From: JAVWMQ01 sp036637375
GTDB lineage: Bacteria > Bacillota > Clostridia > Peptostreptococcales > Anaerovoracaceae
Direction of reading: 5' to 3'
DNA length: 47,426 nucleotides
Assembly (NCBI GenBank): GCA_036637375.1
Contig: JAVWMQ010000008.1
Coordinates: 1 to 47,426 of the forward strand
The notes under the pieces were generated by a model. It was not told where the DNA came from, ran no database searches, and was given only the letters and a program-made list of their open reading frames with translations. This document shows, in pieces, positions 43,039 through 47,426 of the stretch; within the stretch, counting starts at the first letter, position 1, and each line of letters begins with the position of its first letter. The position numbers and the translations under genes are program-made.

Positions 43039-43082
43039 ATTATACCATACTAATTGATTATTTAATCAATTATTGTTATTAT
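43039..43082. promoter_or_regulatory. Divergent sir2 / patatin promoters with palindrome
   Basis: Plus strand: TTGATT (43054-43059), 17 bp, TATTAT (43077-43082) for the patatin gene. Minus strand: TATAAT (43044-43039) for sir2, with a weak -35. A palindrome TAATTGATT-ATTT-AATCAATTA (43051-43072) covers the plus -35 and the likely minus -35, so one protein could control both. Confidence 0.5.
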
Positions 43083-43114
43083 ATGAATATGTAATTTGAA
43101 AGGAAGTGGACAAT

Positions 43115-44311
43115 ATGGAACATATCAAAACCGCCCTAGTATTAAGCGGTGGCGGAGCTAGAGGAAGCTATGAAATAGGCGTCTGGAAAGCTCTTAGAGA
43201 GTTAGGAATTGAGATAGATATAGTTACCGGAACATCCATTGGCGCTGTCAATGGCGCTATGGTTGTTGTTGATCAATATGAAAAAGCCGAAGCATTGTGG
43301 AAAGAATTAGAAACTGATGCTGTTTTTGATATAAATAAAGAAGGAACTCTACAAAGTTTAGAAATCCTTGGTATGCCTGCAGATGAGCTTATAGCCTATG
43401 GAAAAGAATTTTTTAGAAACGGTGGTGCTTCAAACAGCAGAATGCAAAGCCTCTTTGAAAAACATATTGATGAAGATGAATTTAGAAATTCAAAGATCGA
43501 TTACGGTCTTGTTGTAACTGAATTTCCAAGCTTAACTGGTGAGGAACTGTTCATTGATGAAATACCTAAAGGGCAACTTCACAAATATATTATGGCAAGT
43601 GCTTCTTGCTTCCCTGCTGCAAAGCCTACAGATATTGATGGACAGAAATATATTGACGGTGGATATTACGACAACATGCCAATTGAAATGGCTCTTAATA
43701 AAGGTGCAAAGAGGATTATTGCTGTAAACCTAAAAGCAATTGGTGTAACTGATATTGATAATCTTAAACGAGCAGAGGACACTGTAGACTTCACTTTAAT
43801 TGAACCTGTGTGGGATCTTGGAAATTTCCTATATTTTGATCCTAAAAATGCACAAAACAATATAACCTTGGGATATTTAGCAACTATGCGTAAATTCGGT
43901 AAATATGATGGGACTAACTATACTTTTGAAAAAGGCTCTCTAGCCGCTATGGATCTAGCTCGTGGCGAATTAAGCGCTAAATACTTTGGTTTAGAACCTA
44001 AAGCAATCTATACCGAAGAAAGCCTCCTTGCTGCTCTAGAACCAAGGGTGCTAGATGCTCAAGTAGCACTAAAGAAACAGTCTGGTCATCTTCGAACAAT
44101 AACGGGAGAATTAGCTGTACCAAACATTTCACTGTTTGTTGCCAATTTAAAAGAAAAAATTAATCATTCTTCCCTAGTCATTCTGATTGCCCAAAGTTTG
44201 CGAGATAATCAAGAAAAAAGCATTTATCTTAAAGGTTTTTGTAGAAGCCTTCTTCGTGAAGAAGTTCTCGCTGCAAGCTACATACTCAAAAAAGGATTGC
44301 TTAAAGATTAA
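43115..44311 (+). CDS. Patatin-like phospholipase
   Basis: 398 residues from the ATG at 43115, with AAAGGAAG 8 bp upstream. Patatin domain (about 7-220): oxyanion loop SGGGARGSYEIGVWKAL, nucleophile GTSIGAVNGAM (Ser), and IDGGYYDNMPIEMAL with the catalytic Asp. The remaining ~180 residues are a C-terminal extension without a recognised motif. No signal peptide, so cytosolic lipid acyl-hydrolase is likely. Divergent from sir2. Confidence 0.9.
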   Translation: MEHIKTALVLSGGGARGSYEIGVWKALRELGIEIDIVTGTSIGAVNGAMVVVDQYEKAEALWKELETDAVFDINKEGTLQSLEILGMPADELIAYGKEFFRNGGASNSRMQSLFEKHIDEDEFRNSKIDYGLVVTEFPSLTGEELFIDEIPKGQLHKYIMASASCFPAAKPTDIDGQKYIDGGYYDNMPIEMALNKGAKRIIAVNLKAIGVTDIDNLKRAEDTVDFTLIEPVWDLGNFLYFDPKNAQNNITLGYLATMRKFGKYDGTNYTFEKGSLAAMDLARGELSAKYFGLEPKAIYTEESLLAALEPRVLDAQVALKKQSGHLRTITGELAVPNISLFVANLKEKINHSSLVILIAQSLRDNQEKSIYLKGFCRSLLREEVLAASYILKKGLLKD

Positions 44312-44315
44312 ATAA

Positions 44316-44378
44316 TAAAAAGGAACTCCCTATTAATAGATTTGTTTCTCAAATTCTACCAAAGGAAGTTCTTTTTTT
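44316..44378. terminator. Terminator between patatin and ECF S-component genes
   Basis: An imperfect stem (AGGAACTCC with GGAAGTTCT) flanked by an A-run and a run of T (44372-44378), between convergent genes. The loop is long, so confidence is moderate. Confidence 0.5.
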
Positions 44379-44414
44379 GTATTTTAGGTATATTAATTAT
44401 TTTTAGATATATCC

Positions 44415-44969
44415 CTATCTACTTTCATTTAACCTGTATGCAAATTTTGATTTAGCTGGTGTCTTATACAATGCTGTTGCAAGAGCTGTCGCAAGTACAA
44501 TTCCGACTCCAAACTGAATCATATTCATAGGAATTGAGCCAAGAGGTGTAATCCAGCTTCCATACATTAAACTTTCAGCAGTATAGTATCCAGCACACAT
44601 TACGATTCCTGCAATTGCCATACCTAATGTTTCCATAGCTCTTAGCTTACCACCAGTGAATCCACTTTTAACTGCCTTGTCAATACAAATTCCCATTGCA
44701 ATTGCCATTAAACCTTTTACCACAAAAGTAATTGGAACATAGTGAGCATAGCCTGCTATCAAGTCAGCCATAGCAGATCCAACACCAGCTGCCACTGCTC
44801 CCCATTTCCATCCAAGAAGCAATACTGAAAAGAATATCATACAGTCGCCTAGGTGAATGTACCCTTGTGTTGCTGGTACTGGAATTCTAATGATATAAGT
44901 CATTACCATTACCAAACTCATCATTAATGCTGTTAGTACTAAATTATAAGTAGTTGTTTTGTTATTCAT
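44415..44969 (-). CDS. ECF transporter S component, probable vitamin B6 uptake
   Basis: 184 residues from the ATG at 44969 (AAGGAG upstream). Five to six hydrophobic segments; GYIHLGDCMIFFSVLLLGWK near 39 and AAGVGSAMADLIAGYAHYVP near 63 are typical of the small substrate-binding S components that share an EcfAAT energising module. It is divergent from a MocR/PdxR-type regulator 100 bp away. PdxR regulators of Firmicutes often sit beside pyridoxine S components, so pyridoxal/pyridoxine is the best guess; riboflavin, thiamine and other vitamins cannot be excluded by sequence. Confidence 0.85.
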   Translation of the reverse strand: MNNKTTTYNLVLTALMMSLVMVMTYIIRIPVPATQGYIHLGDCMIFFSVLLLGWKWGAVAAGVGSAMADLIAGYAHYVPITFVVKGLMAIAMGICIDKAVKSGFTGGKLRAMETLGMAIAGIVMCAGYYTAESLMYGSWITPLGSIPMNMIQFGVGIVLATALATALYKTPAKSKFAYRLNESR

Positions 44970-44993
44970 GTCTGTTCTCCTTTTTTTTACTAT

Positions 44994-45018
44994 TGATATC
45001 ATACCTTGTAAATGATAT
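44994..45018. promoter_or_regulatory. Candidate PdxR direct-repeat site
   Basis: Two direct repeats ATTGATATCAT and AATGATATTAT (TGATAT cores at 44994-44999 and 45013-45018) are 19 bp apart, about two helical turns, in the 100-bp gap between the divergent S-component and MocR-type genes. MocR/PdxR regulators commonly bind such spaced direct repeats. Assignment is by context only. Confidence 0.35.
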
Positions 45019-45070
45019 TATTAAAATATGCAAATTAATTTATTTTTATATATACAGTTTAGGAGTTATT

Positions 45071-46456
45071 ATGAAAGCTTTATTACCAAATTTAGATGGA
45101 AATTCACATAGACCTCTGTATTTACAGCTATATGACTACATCAAAAACGCAATTTTAACAAAAGAAATTGTACCTGGCGAAAAACTACCTTCTTTGAGAA
45201 ATCTGTCTGATGCTCTTGGAGTCAGTCTAACTACTGTTGATTTAGCCTATTCACAGCTTTCTGTTGAAGGCTATATTTTTAGTAAGCCACAATCTGGTTA
45301 CTACATTAACCATATGTACTATCCATCCGATGCAAAGGACTCCTCCTCTTCAAGTAGCTCTCACTTTGAGGAAAACTACCTACTTGACAAACCCTCTTTG
45401 TTTTATGATCTTGAGTGTTTTGATTTTGCAAAGTGGAAAAAGTGTATTAATAAAGTTTTTGTAGACTATTCCCATCTATTACTATTTGAAAGTGATCCTC
45501 AAGGCGAGGAAGTTCTAAGATATGAAATAAGCAAATATGTTTTCCAATCACGAGGAGTCAAATGTCGCCCCGAACAAATTGTAATTGCCGCAGGAACTCA
45601 GCAAATTACTTCTCATCTATCTACTATTTTAAAAAGATTAGATGTAAACAACGTGGCTGTAGAGGAACCTGGTTATCTGCCTGTAATTAACATTTTTGCC
45701 GATCGTGGTTTTGCAATAAGTCATGTTCCTGTTCAAAAAGACGGAATTTTAATAGACAAGCTACCTGGCAATATCAAGTCTGCTGTTTATGTAAATCCTT
45801 CTAATCAGTTTCCAACTGGCGCTGTTATGCCTGTCGCCAAACGATACCAGCTTATTGACTGGGCAGCTAGAAATAATAGTTACATTATTGAAGATGACTA
45901 TGATAGTGAACTTAGATACTTTGGTAAACCAGTTCCATCCTTGCAAGGACTTGATACAAAGAACACTGTCATATACCTTGGTTCTTTTTCATCAACACTC
46001 TTTAGCTCTATTAAAATCAGTTATATGGTATTACCTGAAGAAATGGCAGATATTTTTGCTAGCATAAGAGGGAATTATTCTCAAACCTGTTCCAAAACAG
46101 AACAGCTAGCTCTAGCACTTTTTATGAAAGACGGCAAATATCAAACTGGCATCAAAAAGCTTAGACGTCTTTATTCTAGTAAGCTCCACCTTGTTTTGCA
46201 TGAATTTGAAAGTGATAGTCAAGACTTCATTCATCCCCTAAACACTTCAAGTGGGATAAATATGTTGCTCCAGGTTTCAAGCCCTAAATCGCCTAACAAG
46301 CTCAGCCTTGAAGCTAAGGAACTTGGATTAAATGTTATTCCAGGTAAATCCTTAACTGAGGGTTCTGCCAGTGCTTCTATGATTTTTTATTATAATCAAA
46401 TTCCTATTGATAATATACCACTTGCAATTCAACGTTTAATCCAAAAGTGGAAGTAA
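45071..46456 (+). CDS. pdxR: MocR/PdxR-type regulator (GntR HTH + aminotransferase fold)
   Basis: 461 residues from the ATG at 45071, which follows AGGAG; an upstream in-frame region has no site. N-terminal GntR winged helix (about 10-75: LYLQLYDYIKNAILTKEIVP, KLPSLRNLSDALGVSLTTVD) and a class-I aminotransferase-like domain (about 120-455) with VEEPGYLP, YVNPSNQFPTG and DDYDSELRY. The PLP Lys is likely the second Lys segment LFSSIKISYMV. PdxR-type proteins sense PLP and control B6 synthesis or uptake; the neighbouring S component supports this. Symbol tentative. Confidence 0.85.
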   Translation: MKALLPNLDGNSHRPLYLQLYDYIKNAILTKEIVPGEKLPSLRNLSDALGVSLTTVDLAYSQLSVEGYIFSKPQSGYYINHMYYPSDAKDSSSSSSSHFEENYLLDKPSLFYDLECFDFAKWKKCINKVFVDYSHLLLFESDPQGEEVLRYEISKYVFQSRGVKCRPEQIVIAAGTQQITSHLSTILKRLDVNNVAVEEPGYLPVINIFADRGFAISHVPVQKDGILIDKLPGNIKSAVYVNPSNQFPTGAVMPVAKRYQLIDWAARNNSYIIEDDYDSELRYFGKPVPSLQGLDTKNTVIYLGSFSSTLFSSIKISYMVLPEEMADIFASIRGNYSQTCSKTEQLALALFMKDGKYQTGIKKLRRLYSSKLHLVLHEFESDSQDFIHPLNTSSGINMLLQVSSPKSPNKLSLEAKELGLNVIPGKSLTEGSASASMIFYYNQIPIDNIPLAIQRLIQKWK

Positions 46457-46460
46457 CCAA

Positions 46461-46505
46461 AAATAGAACCCGAGATAACCAATCTGCAGGTTCTATTTCT
46501 TTTTT
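46461..46505. terminator. Terminator between the pdxR-type and lysR-type genes
   Basis: Ten-bp stem AAATAGAACC / GGTTCTATTT with an 18-nt loop, then CTTTTTT. Convergent position suggests two-way use. Confidence 0.75.
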
Positions 46506-47426
46506 ATTTATTCCACCACTCATTTATTTTAAGTGTCATGCCTACAACAAAATCTTGACAAATTTCTGTAAGGGGTACACCCTCCTTTTTGATATATCCA
46601 AATTCGCACATCAAAACAGGCTCTACTATTTTTAGATATCTTAAATCCTTATACCATTCACTGTCCATTCTTTTTTCCTTGTGAACATCTATGGTAAAGG
46701 CTTCTGTTTCCCTAACCATTTGCATTAAATGTTCTGTACTGCCAATTGCAACGTTGGCTTTTCGCCTATTTAGATCAGTAAAATATTTTTTGATGCTAAA
46801 TTCACTTTTCTCATCTTGCAAAACAGCTAGGGGATAATCAATTAAATCCTCTTGCTTAATCCAATCATTTTCTACACGATAAAAAAGATTCTTTGGACCT
46901 ACAACCGCACACAATTGTTTTTCATCAAGCTTGACAAATTCAAGGCCTTGACTTTTTAGGTGTCTAATATATATTTCCCTGTTGCTTTTAACAATTCTAA
47001 CAACACCTATTTCACTTTGCCCTGTAACCACATTATTTGCAGACTCCATCATAGAGCAGTCTTTCATAATAAATTTAACATCTTTACGGTTATACCTTTG
47101 GTACAGTTCAATAAAAACATCTTTAGCAAGTAAACTGTATCCATTACTTACAGCTAATGTCTTTCTATTCTTTATATCATTTTTTGCTGCATTTTTAAGT
47201 ATATCTACTTGTTTACACATTAGCAAGGCTTCCTCATAAACCTGTCTGCCAAAATCAGTAAGCATAATTTGCTTCTTGTCTCTAATAAAAATCTTTTCTC
47301 CAAAATAGTCTTCAAGCTTACCAATAGACGTGCTCAAGGTAGACTGAGCCATATTAAGCTCCTTTGCCGCCTTGCAAATCGACTTTTGATCAACAATTGT
47401 AACTATTTGTTCTAACTGTCTAATAT
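46504..47426 (-). CDS. LysR family regulator, 5' end cut by the window
   Basis: The frame stays open from the stop at 46504 to the window edge. It reads IRQLEQIVTIVDQKSICKAA then KELNMAQSTLSTSIGKLEDY, the LysR winged helix, so the true start lies a residue or two beyond 47426. The internal ATG at 47352 would remove half of the DNA-binding helix and is not the start. The C-terminal domain (about 110-305) is a LysR effector domain, with no clear ligand hint. Target genes are probably outside the window. Confidence 0.9.
   Translation of the reverse strand, partial: IRQLEQIVTIVDQKSICKAAKELNMAQSTLSTSIGKLEDYFGEKIFIRDKKQIMLTDFGRQVYEEALLMCKQVDILKNAAKNDIKNRKTLAVSNGYSLLAKDVFIELYQRYNRKDVKFIMKDCSMMESANNVVTGQSEIGVVRIVKSNREIYIRHLKSQGLEFVKLDEKQLCAVVGPKNLFYRVENDWIKQEDLIDYPLAVLQDEKSEFSIKKYFTDLNRRKANVAIGSTEHLMQMVRETEAFTIDVHKEKRMDSEWYKDLRYLKIVEPVLMCEFGYIKKEGVPLTEICQDFVVGMTLKINEWWNK

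Overview
The window reads as chromosome of an AT-rich, Gram-positive anaerobe of the Clostridia. The evidence is the cdaA-cdaR-glmM block, a long-form HPF with a raiA-type RNA, RecD2, YhaM, ComF, a two-cluster ferredoxin, a thiolase, a Sir2/SurE operon, strong AGGAGG ribosome binding sites and consensus TATAAT promoters. No phage, plasmid, CRISPR, rRNA or tRNA gene was seen. Genus cannot be fixed from the sequence alone.

Left part (1-14,200, all minus strand): an AGCS amino-acid symporter, then, in transcription order, diadenylate cyclase CdaA, its YbbR partner CdaR, phosphoglucosamine mutase GlmM (GTG start), adenosylhomocysteinase, a YwlG-family protein and a secreted SH3/C40 peptidase, spaced like one operon. 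Upstream are hpf with its own promoter, a ~167-nt structured RNA matching the raiA motif, and a yhaM-cca-recD2-comF operon with overlapping genes.

Middle (14,200-30,360): nadE is divergent from yhaM across a perfect 16-bp inverted repeat, and its glutaminase domain appears to have lost its catalytic residues. purC follows, then pepT with a 54-residue ferredoxin gene. Three paralogous secreted C40 (NlpC/P60) peptidases, two with G5 domains, lie around an IclR / YfcC transporter / D-aminoacylase locus; two have WalR-like direct repeats upstream. A MarR regulator with two identical operator palindromes on its promoter leads a heterodimeric ABC exporter pair, then birA.

Right part (30,360-47,426): a compact minus-strand B12 nucleotide-loop cluster (cobT, cobU, cobS, a second CobU-like gene, a CobC-like phosphatase); a PucR regulator preceded by three phased palindromes, then a DMT transporter, an HD protein and an M20 amidohydrolase; an L-cysteine desulfidase gene interrupted by one in-frame TAG; an acetyl-CoA acetyltransferase; a translationally coupled sir2-surE-isochorismatase operon divergent from a patatin; an ECF S-component divergent from a MocR/PdxR-type regulator (probable vitamin B6 uptake pair); and a LysR gene cut by the window edge.

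Most of this is core or common accessory metabolism. The items most worth following are the apparently glutaminase-dead NAD synthetase, the in-frame TAG, the two complementary CobU-like genes, the operator arrays (PucR, MarR, IclR, WalR-like, PdxR-like) and an unexplained ~100-nt long inverted repeat near 38.0 kb.
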